Assembly: GCF_004000605.1 (NCBI RefSeq)
Contig: NZ_CP018911.1
Location: 62,001 to 126,000 of the forward strand
From: Glycocaulis alkaliphilus
GTDB lineage: Bacteria > Pseudomonadota > Alphaproteobacteria > Caulobacterales > Maricaulaceae
Length of the DNA stretch: 64,000 nt
Direction of reading: 5' to 3'
Shown here: positions 46,205-55,512 of the stretch, one piece after another
How the letters are laid out: each line of letters starts with the position of its first letter
Position numbering within the stretch: position 1 is the stretch's first letter
Translations under genes and position numbers: made by a program
The notes under the pieces: generated by a model
What the model was told of the DNA's origin: nothing
What the model saw: only the letters and a program-made list of their open reading frames with translations
The model's database searches: none

Positions 46205-48487
46205 ATGACAGACCGCAAACCGCGCGTGGACGATGAAGAAGCCCTGGCCTTTCACAAGCTCGCCCCGGCGGGAAAGATCGCCCTGCGCGCGACCAAGCCC
46301 ATGGCCACCCAGCGCGATCTGTCGCTGGCCTACTCACCGGGTGTCGCCGCGCCGGTAAAGGCGATCCACGCCAATCCGGATGCGGTCTACGACTATACCT
46401 CCAAGGGTAATTTTGTCGCCGTCATCTCCAACGGTACGGCCATTCTGGGCCTGGGTGATCTTGGCCCTGCCGCTTCCAAGCCGGTGATGGAAGGCAAGGC
46501 GGTACTCTTCAAGCGCTTTGCCGATATCGATGCCATCGACATCGAGGTGGAGGAAAATGACCCCGAAGCCTTCGTCGAGTGCGTGCGCCGTTTCGGCAAT
46601 ACGTTCGGCGGGATCAATCTGGAAGACATCAAGGGGCCGGACTGCTTCATCATCGAGGAGCGCCTGCGCGAGCTGCTCGACATCCCGGTCTTCCATGATG
46701 ACCAGCACGGAACGGCGATCATCTCCGCGGCTGGCATCATCAATGCGTGTGAGCTTTCCGGCCGGGACATCAAGGATCTCAAAGTCGTCGTGAACGGCGC
46801 GGGCGCAGCCGGTATTGCCGTGCTGGAGCTGATCAAGTCCATGGGCGTGGCCCATGACAATGCGATCCTGTGTGACACCAAGGGCGTCATCTACAAGGGC
46901 CGCGAGAATGGCATGAACCAGTGGAAATCGGCCCATGCCGCCGATACGGACAAGCGCACACTGGAAGAGGCGCTCGACGGGGCGGACTGCTTTATCGGCC
47001 TGTCGGTCAAAGGCGCGGTGACGAAAGCCATGGTGAAATCCATGGCCGCCGATCCGATCATCTTCGCCATGGCCAATCCTGATCCGGAGATCACGCCCGA
47101 AGAAGTGCGCGAGGCGCGTTCAGACGCGATCATGGCAACCGGCCGGTCTGATTATCCCAATCAGGTCAATAACGTACTGGGCTTTCCTTACATTTTCCGC
47201 GGCGCGCTGGATGTACGGGCCCGCACCATCAATGAGGCGATGAAGGTCGCCGCCGCCCGCGCGCTGGCCGAGCTGGCGCGCGAGGATGTGCCAGACGAGG
47301 TGGCCGCCGCCTATCACGGATCACGCCCCAGCTTTGGCAAGGATTACATCATCCCCGCCCCGTTTGATCCGCGCCTGATCAGCCATGTCCCGCCTTACGT
47401 GGCGCAGGCCGCGATGGATTCAGGCGTGGCCCGCCGCCCCATTGCTGACATGGAAGCCTACAAGGCGACCCTCGCCCAGCGCCTTGATCCGACAGCCTCG
47501 ATTCTGCAGGCCCTGCACGAGGAAGTGCGCTCGGCCGACCGCAAGACGATTGTCTTCGCCGAAGGCGAGGAGCCGACCGTCATCCGCGCCGCCCACGCCT
47601 TCCAGACGCAAGGGCTCGGCAAGGCCGTGCTGGTTGGCCGCGAGGAAACGACCAAGGCCAATATGCGCCTTGTCGGCGTGCCCGAAGACGGGATCGAGAT
47701 CGTCAATGCGCGCCTCTCCGACCATAATGCGGTCTATGCCGACTGGCTGTTCCGCCGTCTGCAAAGGCGCGGTTATCTGAAACGTGATGTGCAGCGCATG
47801 GTCAATAATGACCGCAACGTGTTTGCTGCCTGCATGGTGGCGCTGGGCGATGCCCACGGCCTCGTCACCGGCACCACGCGCAATTACGCCCAGGCCCTGG
47901 CCGACGTGCAGATGGCGCTGGACCCCAAGCCCGGCGAGCGGGTCATGGGCATGTCTCTGGTGCTGTCACGCGGGCGCACGCTTTTCATCGCTGACACCAA
48001 TGTCACCGAGTTTCCGAGCGCGCAGGCCATGGCCGACATGGCGTGCGAGGCGGCTTCTGCGGCGCGCCGCTTCGGGGTGGAGCCGCGCGTGGCGCTGCTC
48101 TCCTACTCCACTTTTGGCAATCCGGCCGGCGAACGCTCGGAGAAAATCCAGGAGGCTGTCCGCCTGCTCGACGCGCGCAATCCCGATTTTGAATACGAGG
48201 GCGAGATGAATGCCGATGTGGCGCTCGATCCCGATCATACGCGGCTCTACCCGTTCTCGCGCCTGACCGGCCCGGCCAATGTCCTCATCATGCCGGCCAT
48301 CCATTCGGCCTCCATCTCCACCAAGCTCTTGCGCGCCGCAGGCGGGGCAACCGTTCTGGGTCCGATGCTGGTGGGGCTGGAAAAGCCGGTGCAGATTGCA
48401 AGGCTCGGCGCGGGCGTGGCGGACATTCTCACGCTTGCGGCGCTGGCGGCGCATGACCTCTCGGCGGAGCGCAGCGAAACTAGCTGA
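46205..48487 (+). CDS. maeB: NADP-dependent malic enzyme with phosphotransacetylase-like domain
   Basis: 760 residues. The N-terminal two thirds is malic enzyme: SLAYSPGVAAPVKAI, DDQHGTAIISAAGIINAC and VVNGAGAAGIAVLELIKSMG (NADP loop), converting malate to pyruvate and CO2. From about 430 there is a phosphate acetyltransferase-like domain (VFAEGEEPTVIRAAHAFQTQ) that lets acetyl-CoA regulate the enzyme in MaeB proteins. It is usual in alphaproteobacteria and links the TCA cycle to gluconeogenesis and NADPH supply. It ends nine bases from the convergent ampG gene. Confidence 0.96.
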   Translation: MTDRKPRVDDEEALAFHKLAPAGKIALRATKPMATQRDLSLAYSPGVAAPVKAIHANPDAVYDYTSKGNFVAVISNGTAILGLGDLGPAASKPVMEGKAVLFKRFADIDAIDIEVEENDPEAFVECVRRFGNTFGGINLEDIKGPDCFIIEERLRELLDIPVFHDDQHGTAIISAAGIINACELSGRDIKDLKVVVNGAGAAGIAVLELIKSMGVAHDNAILCDTKGVIYKGRENGMNQWKSAHAADTDKRTLEEALDGADCFIGLSVKGAVTKAMVKSMAADPIIFAMANPDPEITPEEVREARSDAIMATGRSDYPNQVNNVLGFPYIFRGALDVRARTINEAMKVAAARALAELAREDVPDEVAAAYHGSRPSFGKDYIIPAPFDPRLISHVPPYVAQAAMDSGVARRPIADMEAYKATLAQRLDPTASILQALHEEVRSADRKTIVFAEGEEPTVIRAAHAFQTQGLGKAVLVGREETTKANMRLVGVPEDGIEIVNARLSDHNAVYADWLFRRLQRRGYLKRDVQRMVNNDRNVFAACMVALGDAHGLVTGTTRNYAQALADVQMALDPKPGERVMGMSLVLSRGRTLFIADTNVTEFPSAQAMADMACEAASAARRFGVEPRVALLSYSTFGNPAGERSEKIQEAVRLLDARNPDFEYEGEMNADVALDPDHTRLYPFSRLTGPANVLIMPAIHSASISTKLLRAAGGATVLGPMLVGLEKPVQIARLGAGVADILTLAALAAHDLSAERSETS

Positions 48488-48496
48488 TCGTCTGGC

Positions 48497-49927
48497 CTAG
48501 CTGATCTGGGGCTTGTGGGCCGCGACTTCGCGCGCGGCCCGCCAGCGCATCACGATCCAGACCAGCAATACCGCTGGCGCGCCAATGAGCGCGGTGGTGG
48601 TGAAGAAGTTGGCATAGCCAAGACCATCCACCATGATACCGGAAAACCCGCCAAAGAGCTTGCCCGGCAGGGCGTAGAACGAGCTGAAGAGCGCATACTG
48701 CGTGGCCGAGAAGGCCCGGTTGGTGAGGCTCGACATATAGGCGATGAGCGCGGTCCCCGCCCAGCCGCCAGCCACGTTTTCGGCTGTAATGGCCAGCGTC
48801 AGATAGAGGATGGAGGGGTTTTTCTCCTGCGGCCACGGGGTCATCTCAATGCCATTTACCAGCGTGATCTCGCCGGTCGGCTGCAGGAGCGCCAGCCAGG
48901 TGAAAGCCAGCGCCGAGACAGCGCTGATGATCGCGCCCACCATCAGCACCGGATAGACGCCCCAGCGCGTGGCCGCGATTCCCGCCAGCATGGCGCCAGC
49001 CAACATCGCAAATACGCCGTAAACCTTTGAAACAGCGCCGATTTCAGACAGGGTGTAGCCCATATCCACATAGAAGGGATAGGCCATGAAGCCGAGCACG
49101 AAATCATTGAGCCGGTAGGCGCCGATCAAAGTGAGGATAAGCAGCGCGATCCAGCGATAGCGCACGATGAAATCGACAAAGGGCGCGACCACAGCCGAAT
49201 AGAGCCAGGCCGCTGCCTCGCCCAGCGGATTGCCCTTCACCGCGCCTTCGATGGCCTCCGTCCCGCCGCCCAGCGCATCCGGGCGCTTGGGCTCGGGCGC
49301 GAGGAACACGCCCGCCACGCCGATCAGCATGAGCGCGGCCAGCACGGTGTAGGCGAAGGAGAACCCGCCAAAATCGGCCATCACCAGCGCGCCTGCGCCC
49401 GCGGCAATCATGCCGAAGCGGTAACCCCACTGATAAATCGCGACCAGCAGCGCCTGATATTCATCCTCGGCGACGTCGATGCGCCAGGCATCGAGCGCAA
49501 TGTCCTGCGTGGCCGAACCGAAGGCGATCATCACGGTCGCCAGTGCGATCACAAAAAGACCTGTGGAGGGCGTCGCCGTGGAGGCGAGCAGAATTGCGCC
49601 GATCACAATGATCTGCGCGAGCAATATCCAGGAGCGCCGCCGCCCGAGCAGCCGGTCAAGGACGGGCAGGGGCAGCCGGTCAACCAGCGGGGACCACAGG
49701 AATTTGAACGTATAGGCCATGCCGGCCCAGGCAAAAAATCCGATCTCGGTGCGTGACACGCCCTCCAGCCGCAACCAGGCCGATAGCGTGGAGAAGACGA
49801 GCAGAATGGGGAGGCCGGCCGAGAACCCCAAAAGCAGCATGACGGCCGAACGCCGCCAGCCCAGCGCAATGACCGAGCCCAGAAGACTGCGGCGCTCGCT
49901 TTGGCGCTCGGCACTGATGTCGGTCAT
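48497..49927 (-). CDS. ampG: AmpG-family muropeptide transporter (MFS)
   Basis: 476 residues from the ATG at 49925-49927, with GGAG upstream; the longer frame runs into the kinase gene. About 12-14 transmembrane helices. The segments MLLLGFSAGLPILLVFSTLSAWL, FKFLWSPLVDRLPLP and DIALDAWRIDVAEDEYQALLV are typical of AmpG, which imports anhydromuropeptides released by cell wall turnover. It follows the hybrid kinase gene on the same strand with 26 bases between. Confidence 0.93.
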   Translation of the reverse strand: MTDISAERQSERRSLLGSVIALGWRRSAVMLLLGFSAGLPILLVFSTLSAWLRLEGVSRTEIGFFAWAGMAYTFKFLWSPLVDRLPLPVLDRLLGRRRSWILLAQIIVIGAILLASTATPSTGLFVIALATVMIAFGSATQDIALDAWRIDVAEDEYQALLVAIYQWGYRFGMIAAGAGALVMADFGGFSFAYTVLAALMLIGVAGVFLAPEPKRPDALGGGTEAIEGAVKGNPLGEAAAWLYSAVVAPFVDFIVRYRWIALLILTLIGAYRLNDFVLGFMAYPFYVDMGYTLSEIGAVSKVYGVFAMLAGAMLAGIAATRWGVYPVLMVGAIISAVSALAFTWLALLQPTGEITLVNGIEMTPWPQEKNPSILYLTLAITAENVAGGWAGTALIAYMSSLTNRAFSATQYALFSSFYALPGKLFGGFSGIMVDGLGYANFFTTTALIGAPAVLLVWIVMRWRAAREVAAHKPQIS

Positions 49928-49953
49928 GAAAAGCTCGCTCCGGCGAACGTGAC

Positions 49954-51855
49954 TTAAGCGCTCAGCCTTGCGCGGTTTTGCCCGCCGCACAAGCCGGAGA
50001 GGACGGCGGCCAAGTCATCGGGGTCCACCGGCTTGGCAAGGAACGCGTCCATGCCAGCCGCCAGGCAGGCATCGCGATCCGCCTCGGTCGCGTTGGCAGT
50101 CAGCGCCACCAGCGGCACAGCGCCCGGCTCGCCGGGAAGGGCGCGTATCTGTGCCGCGGCATCCCGGCCGTCCAGCTCCGGCATGCGCAGATCCAGCAAC
50201 GCGGCATCATACCCGCCCTGGGAGGCTTCCAGTACGGCTTCTCGTCCTGTTGTGGCCATCACGACGCTGGCGCCCAGCCGCGACAGCAAAGTACGCGCGA
50301 TGAGGGCGTTGACCGGATCATCTTCGGCCAGGAGGATGCGGTAACCGGCCAGTACGGGCCCGCTGACGCCTGTCGTCTCGCGCTTCTCGTCGCCCGAACG
50401 CCTGCCCAGCGCGAACCGGGCCAGAGAGCTGGCCCGAACCGGCGCCACAAGCCAGCCATCAATGCCTGCCGGGCGGTCTTTGCCGGTGTAGCGCGCCTTG
50501 GTGCGCGGGCGGGCGAGGGCCAGAATCCGGCCCGTGCAGCCGCTTGCCGCAAGGGCAGACGCATCTTCGGTCCAGCTGTCATCGAGAATGATGATGTCGG
50601 GCCGCACCGCTTGCGCGCGCGCCACCAGCTGGCCCTGACTGCTACAGCTTTCAGCCCAGGCACCGAGCGTTTCGGCATGCAGGACGAGCGCGTCTGATTC
50701 AATGCCGCACGGCGTGGCGACAAGAATGCGGCGCCCTGCCAGCGGGCGATGGACGGGCGCGCGCTGGAGCACCTCAGGCTTGAAGGTGAACCAGAACAGC
50801 GCGCCTTGTCCCGGTTGCGACCGGACGCCGACCTCGCCATCCATCGCCTCGGCCAGCCGCTTGACCATGGCAAGGCCCAGCCCGGCGCCCGGCGCGCTAT
50901 TATCACGCTCGGCTGCGCCGCGCTCGAACTGTTCAAACAGCCGGGCCTGATCGGCCGGGCTGATGCCCGGTCCGGTATCGCGCACCGACAGGCGCAAATT
51001 CTGGTCTTCCGCTTCGAGCGTAACCAGCACCCCGCCTTCGCGCGTGAACTTCACCGCATTACCGGCAAGATTGTAGAGAATCTGCTTCAGGCGGGCGGGG
51101 TCCGCGCGGATCTGCGCCGGGACGCCTGGTCCTTGGGCATGCGCCAGGGCCAACCCCTTTTCGGCGGCCTTCTCCGATAACAGCTCGCACACCTCTTCAA
51201 CCAGCCTTGACGGGTCGACGGGTTCAGGGCGCAGGTCCAGCTTGCCTGCTTCCAGCCGGGAGAGATCGAGAATATCGTCGATCAGCTTCAGTGCATGGCT
51301 GGCGCTGGCTTTCAAGGCGGCGACATAAGCGGCCTGATCAGGCTTCAGCCCGGTATCTTCCAGCAGGCGGGCCGTGCCCAACGCGCCCGAAAGGGGCGTG
51401 CGCAGCTCATGGGTAACGGCGGCAAAGAACACACCCTTGCCCCGCGCGGCTTCGCTCTCGCGCTGCACGAGGCTGCGCTGTTCGGTGACATCGCGCCCCA
51501 CGGTAATGATGGAGCCGTCCGGGGTCAGGGTTTCTGACCACTCGATCCAGACCGGCCCGGCATGCGTGCGCATGGCTACATCATAGCGCCTCTGCACTGT
51601 GCTCTCGCCAAAGGCCGGCGCGACGGCGAACCAGCGCCCGGTCCAGTCTTCGCGCTCGCCGCCAAAGGCTCTCAGGAAGGCGCCGTTCACATCACTCAGG
51701 CGCCCGTCGCGGTCGCGTACGAGCACCAGCTCGCCCATTGCGTCGAAAATGCTGCGCAGCGGCATCTGGGCGGCCCCGTCGTCCGCCGTCTCGTCAGCGG
51801 CGGCTGGCTCAAGCGGTGTCCCGGCAGAAAGGGGAAGAGGCATGGCGTGGGTCAT
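49954..51855 (-). CDS. Hybrid sensor histidine kinase with a degenerate and a normal receiver domain
   Basis: 633 residues, no transmembrane segment, so probably cytoplasmic. A PAS domain (about 33-130) is followed by the kinase phosphoacceptor helix with ATPase partner: VTHELRTPLSGALG holds the His, then LYNLAGNAVKFTREGG, DTGPGI and GAGLGLAMVK. A first receiver-like domain (about 375-480) has DIIILDDSW but Ala in place of the conserved Lys (WLVAPVR), so it is probably inactive. A second, intact receiver (about 507-625) has LLAEDDPVN, LLDLRMPELDG and FLAKPVD. The signal and the partner response regulator are unknown. Confidence 0.93.
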   Translation of the reverse strand: MTHAMPLPLSAGTPLEPAAADETADDGAAQMPLRSIFDAMGELVLVRDRDGRLSDVNGAFLRAFGGEREDWTGRWFAVAPAFGESTVQRRYDVAMRTHAGPVWIEWSETLTPDGSIITVGRDVTEQRSLVQRESEAARGKGVFFAAVTHELRTPLSGALGTARLLEDTGLKPDQAAYVAALKASASHALKLIDDILDLSRLEAGKLDLRPEPVDPSRLVEEVCELLSEKAAEKGLALAHAQGPGVPAQIRADPARLKQILYNLAGNAVKFTREGGVLVTLEAEDQNLRLSVRDTGPGISPADQARLFEQFERGAAERDNSAPGAGLGLAMVKRLAEAMDGEVGVRSQPGQGALFWFTFKPEVLQRAPVHRPLAGRRILVATPCGIESDALVLHAETLGAWAESCSSQGQLVARAQAVRPDIIILDDSWTEDASALAASGCTGRILALARPRTKARYTGKDRPAGIDGWLVAPVRASSLARFALGRRSGDEKRETTGVSGPVLAGYRILLAEDDPVNALIARTLLSRLGASVVMATTGREAVLEASQGGYDAALLDLRMPELDGRDAAAQIRALPGEPGAVPLVALTANATEADRDACLAAGMDAFLAKPVDPDDLAAVLSGLCGGQNRARLSA

Positions 51856-51879
51856 GATGGGACGCTAGTCCGGGTCAGG

Positions 51880-53451
51880 TTAACGAAGCGTCGAGTGCCG
51901 GAGCGATTTTTCGCCTCCCTCTGCCGCCGTTGGCCAGACCGGCGGAGTGCTGGATGATCGGGTATTGCGTCTTGCGCTCAGGGCCTCCGCGATATGGATG
52001 CGCCGCACCCCGTCCACGCCGTCCAGATCGGCAATCGTGCGGGCGGTACGCAGGACACGGTGATAGCTGCGCGCGGTCAGGCCCATGGCCTCCGCGGCGC
52101 GGGACAATAGCTCTCGCCCGGCAGCGTCAGGTTCGGCAATCCGGTCGAGCGCCTCGCCGGACAGCCGCGCATTGAGCCCTCCGCGTTCTTCCTGCAGGCC
52201 GCGGGCGCGTGCCACGCGCGCTGCAATCTCGGCGGTGCCCTCCTGCGCGGGCGGCAGGGCAAGGTCTGCGGGCGTAACCGGCGGCACCTCTATCTGCAGG
52301 TCGATGCGGTCCATCATCGGACCGGAAATGCGTGCCTGATAGCTTTCCGCGCAATTCTTGCCGCGCGCGCAGGCGCGCCCGTCTGCGCCGGCCCAGCCGC
52401 AGCGGCAGGGATTCATTGCCGCAACCAGCTGAAACCGCGCCGGAAACGTGATCCGCGCATTGGCGCGGGCCACCGCAATTTCGCCGGTCTCCAACGGCTG
52501 GCGCAGGGAGTCGAGCACTTGCGGGTGGAACTCTGGCAGCTCATCGAGAAACAGCACGCCATTATGGGCCAGCGAGGCCTCACCGGGCCGCACCCGCGTG
52601 CCCCCGCCTACCATTGCCGCCATGGACGCGGAGTGATGGGGCGCACGGAAGGGCCGTGTGCGGCTGAGCTCTCCGCGCTGCAACAGTCCGGCGACCGACT
52701 GCACGGTGGAGATTTCCAGCAATTCCCTTGCCGAGAGCGGGGGCAGCAGGCCGGGCGCCCGCTCTGCCAGCATGGACTTGCCGGAACCCGGCGGGCCGAT
52801 AAACAGAATATTGTGGCCACCAGCCATGGCGATCTCGAGCGCGCGCTTGGCGGTTTCCTGACCGCGCACATCACGCATGTCCCGGAAGCGCGGCCCCTCG
52901 ACCAGATCACCCGGCTGCGGCCGCACCAGCGCCTGCCCGCCCTTGAAATGATTGATCAGCTGGATGAGCGATGCCGGGGCCAGGATGGCGAGATCCCCGC
53001 CCGCCCAGGCCGCTTCCGGCCCGCTATCCTTCGCACAGATAAAGCCTGTTTCCTGCTCCACGGCGAGCATGGCCGCTGGCAGGGCGCCCGGCGCTGGCGA
53101 GATCGAACCGTCAAGGCCGAGCTCCCCCATGGCCAGATACTCCGAGCCTGCCTCCGGCGGCAGGACGCCCATGGCGATCAGAATGCCAATGGCGATGGGC
53201 AGGTCGAAATGGGCGCCTTCCTTGGGCCGGTCCGCCGGGGCCAGATTGACAATCAGGCGCTGGCCGGGGAGGGAGAGACCAATCGCCGCAAACGCCGCAC
53301 GTACCCGCTCACGGCTCTCCGCAACGGCTTTGTCGGCCAGCCCGACCACGGTGAAAGCCGGTGTGCCGCCTGCAATCTGCACCTGAACATCAACCAGGCG
53401 TGCGTCAGCGCCTTCAAAGGAGGCGGAATGGGTATAAGCGCTCATCATCAC
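51880..53451 (-). CDS. comM: YifB/ComM family Mg-chelatase-like AAA ATPase
   Basis: 523 residues from the first of three in-frame ATGs; the third (MSAYTHSASFEG) fits the family best. An N-terminal Lon-like protease-fold domain (about 1-180, GGTPAFTVVGLADKAVAESRERVRAAF) precedes the AAA+ ATPase (GPPGSGKSML, DELPEF) and a C-terminal domain with SYHRVLRTARTIADLDG. A Cys cluster (CRCGWAG...C...C) may bind zinc. ComM helps natural transformation in Haemophilus and Vibrio by branch migration. A GTTC-N7-GTTC SOS-type site lies in its upstream region. Confidence 0.92.
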   Translation of the reverse strand: MMMSAYTHSASFEGADARLVDVQVQIAGGTPAFTVVGLADKAVAESRERVRAAFAAIGLSLPGQRLIVNLAPADRPKEGAHFDLPIAIGILIAMGVLPPEAGSEYLAMGELGLDGSISPAPGALPAAMLAVEQETGFICAKDSGPEAAWAGGDLAILAPASLIQLINHFKGGQALVRPQPGDLVEGPRFRDMRDVRGQETAKRALEIAMAGGHNILFIGPPGSGKSMLAERAPGLLPPLSARELLEISTVQSVAGLLQRGELSRTRPFRAPHHSASMAAMVGGGTRVRPGEASLAHNGVLFLDELPEFHPQVLDSLRQPLETGEIAVARANARITFPARFQLVAAMNPCRCGWAGADGRACARGKNCAESYQARISGPMMDRIDLQIEVPPVTPADLALPPAQEGTAEIAARVARARGLQEERGGLNARLSGEALDRIAEPDAAGRELLSRAAEAMGLTARSYHRVLRTARTIADLDGVDGVRRIHIAEALSARRNTRSSSTPPVWPTAAEGGEKSLRHSTLR

Positions 53452-53544
53452 CTCCAGAAAATGCGTTCACTGAACAAACTAAATTTCGTCCACGCGCCTT
53501 TACCTTTTATCCACAGGAGCCATGAACAGACCTGTATAAAACCA

Positions 53545-53559
53545 GAACAAGAAAAGAAC
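53545..53559. promoter_or_regulatory. SOS (LexA) box upstream of comM
   Basis: GAAC-AAGAAAA-GAAC on this strand, i.e. GTTC-N7-GTTC on the comM strand, in the AT-rich gap between yraN and comM about 94 bases before the first comM ATG. Confidence 0.55.
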
Positions 53560-53609
53560 AAAAATGCCGCGAACGTCAAGACGTCACATTAACTTTTTGC
53601 CAAACCCTT

Positions 53610-53999
53610 CTAAATTAGCTCGTTTTCCGCCCCGGAATCCGCGCTGAGCACGCCGGAAAGGCGTAAAGGCCAGCGTCCGGGCGACACGCATATCAGGTCA
53701 AAACGGGTGGCCATCCGGTGCAGCGATGTCCGGCGCGCGCGCCACAGCGCCGCTGCGCGCATCAGCCGGGCCTGCTGGCGAGGATGGAAGGCTTCGCGGG
53801 CGGCCGGTTCACTGGCGCGCCACTTCACCTCGATGAACGCCAGCACGCGCCCCTTGCGCGCTATGATGTCGATCTCGCCAAGCGGGGTTTTCACGCGCCG
53901 TCCGACGATCCGCCAGCCTGTCAGGATCAGCATGGCCACGGCCAGCCACTCCCCGCGCCGTCCGCGCCGCTCTGCCCGTTGACGTGCGCGTGTCTTCAT
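53610..53999 (-). CDS. yraN: UPF0102 protein YraN, putative endonuclease
   Basis: 129 residues. The core has GRRGEWLAVAMLILTGWRIVGRR and GEIDIIARKGRVLAFIEVKWR, the D-x-n-(E)VK arrangement of a PD-(D/E)XK nuclease fold. The cellular role is not settled. In many proteobacteria yraN sits between rsmI and other genes next to the lpoA-like gene; here rsmI is not in the gap to the divergent lpoA-like gene. The start is ATG with AG-rich sequence upstream. Confidence 0.88.
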   Translation of the reverse strand: MKTRARQRAERRGRRGEWLAVAMLILTGWRIVGRRVKTPLGEIDIIARKGRVLAFIEVKWRASEPAAREAFHPRQQARLMRAAALWRARRTSLHRMATRFDLICVSPGRWPLRLSGVLSADSGAENELI

Positions 54000-54122
54000 G
54001 GGGCGCGCCCGCCCGCCGGAATAGTCAGGTCCGCAGTTGCCCCTGACCGATCACGCCGGTAGCTTTGGCGCGGAGCGCATCGGGGCGCAGTGCCGGTCGC
54101 GGCGGTGATAAGGACAGGATTC

Positions 54123-55493
54123 ATGACGCAAGCAGTGTTGCCCACCTGTGCGCTGGCGCCAATAGCCCGGCTTTCGCGCGTTGCGTTTATGGTAGCGGGT
54201 GCGGCCCTGCTCCTGTCGGCTTGCGGCGCGACCACGGGCACACCGGGACCGTCGGTCCAGCAGGGCACGGCATCGCCTGTCGTCGGCGCACCGCCCGAGC
54301 CGGCTGTGCTGGGTGTGGAGATGAGCCCGGAGCGGCTCGCCTTCACCCCGCCCCATCTGGAAGGCACTGATCTGGTGCGGGTGGGGGTGTTGCTGCCCTT
54401 CTCCGGGTCGGCGGGCGCTCTGCGCTCGGAAGCGGGGCATTTGCTGCGCGGGGCGGAACTGGCCCTCTTTGAGCGCGGCATCGGGAACGTGGTCCTGCTG
54501 CCCAAGGACACCGAAGGCACGGCGCGCGGCGCCGAGGCCGCGGCCGAGGCAGCCATTGCGGATGGCGCCGATCTGATTATCGGCCCGCTTCTGGCCGCTG
54601 AAGTGCGCGCCGTATCCGGGCCTGCCCGCCGGGCCAATGTGCCGGTGATGTCGTTCTCCACCGATACCAGTGTCGCCGGGGGCGGAGTATACCTGCTCAG
54701 CTTCCCGCCCGAGGAAGAAGTGCGCCGCGTGGTCTCCTACACGGCCTCGCTTGGCGCCAGCCGGTTTGCGATTGTCGCTCCGGCCACGCCTTACGGCCAG
54801 CTGGTCAGCGAGGCCTATCGCCGGGCCGCATCCGATATGGGCGGGACGGTGACGGCCGAGGAGGTCTATTCGGGCGGCGTGGAGTCCATGAGCCAGGCTG
54901 CACGGCGCCTCGCCCGGGCCGGCATTGGCCGGCTGGAGGTGGGCCGGGCCCTCGCCATGACGGGCGAGGACTGGCGTCCCACCGATAGCGGCGCCTTCCA
55001 GGTAGTCATGCTCCCGGCGGGCGGCGATGATTTGCGCATGCTCGCGCCATCCATGCTGTTTGCCGACATTGACCCCCTGCTGGTGAAGTTTGTCGGCACC
55101 GGCCTGTGGCGTAATCCCGATACGGCGCGCGAGCCCGCACTGGCCAATGGCTGGTTTGCCGGTCCGGACGCCGAGATGCGCGCGCGGTTTGAGTCCGCCT
55201 ATGAGAATGCGTTTGGCGAGGCCCCGTCGCGGCTGGCCGGCCTTGGCTATGATGCCGCATCCCTTGCCGCCCTGATGGCGGCCAATATGGGCCGTATCGA
55301 CCGCTCGGTCATTGAAGATCCAAACGGCTTCCTGGGCGTGGACGGCCTGTTCCGCATGCGCGCAGATGGCACGGTTGAACGCGGGCTCGCCCTCTACACT
55401 ATCCGCAATGGGCGTTTTGAGGTGCTTGACCCGGCTCCGGAACGCTTTGGCTCTGATGGCCTCGTTGTCGATGTGGAGCCGGGCGAATCCTGA
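54123..55493 (+). CDS. Penicillin-binding protein activator (LpoA-like lipoprotein)
   Basis: 456 residues from the ATG at 54123 (AGGATT upstream). A signal with the lipobox AALLLSAC is followed by a Pro/Thr-rich linker and then a type I periplasmic-binding fold: RVGVLLPFSGSAGALRSEAGHLLRGAELALFE, DGADLIIGPLLAAEVRAVSG and FAIVAPATPYGQLVSEAYRRAA. In alphaproteobacteria such proteins are classed as activators of peptidoglycan synthases, acting from the outer membrane. Function here is inferred from family only. Confidence 0.88.
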   Translation: MTQAVLPTCALAPIARLSRVAFMVAGAALLLSACGATTGTPGPSVQQGTASPVVGAPPEPAVLGVEMSPERLAFTPPHLEGTDLVRVGVLLPFSGSAGALRSEAGHLLRGAELALFERGIGNVVLLPKDTEGTARGAEAAAEAAIADGADLIIGPLLAAEVRAVSGPARRANVPVMSFSTDTSVAGGGVYLLSFPPEEEVRRVVSYTASLGASRFAIVAPATPYGQLVSEAYRRAASDMGGTVTAEEVYSGGVESMSQAARRLARAGIGRLEVGRALAMTGEDWRPTDSGAFQVVMLPAGGDDLRMLAPSMLFADIDPLLVKFVGTGLWRNPDTAREPALANGWFAGPDAEMRARFESAYENAFGEAPSRLAGLGYDAASLAALMAANMGRIDRSVIEDPNGFLGVDGLFRMRADGTVERGLALYTIRNGRFEVLDPAPERFGSDGLVVDVEPGES

Positions 55494-55512
55494 TCAGGCG
55501 CCTGGCTCCTGT

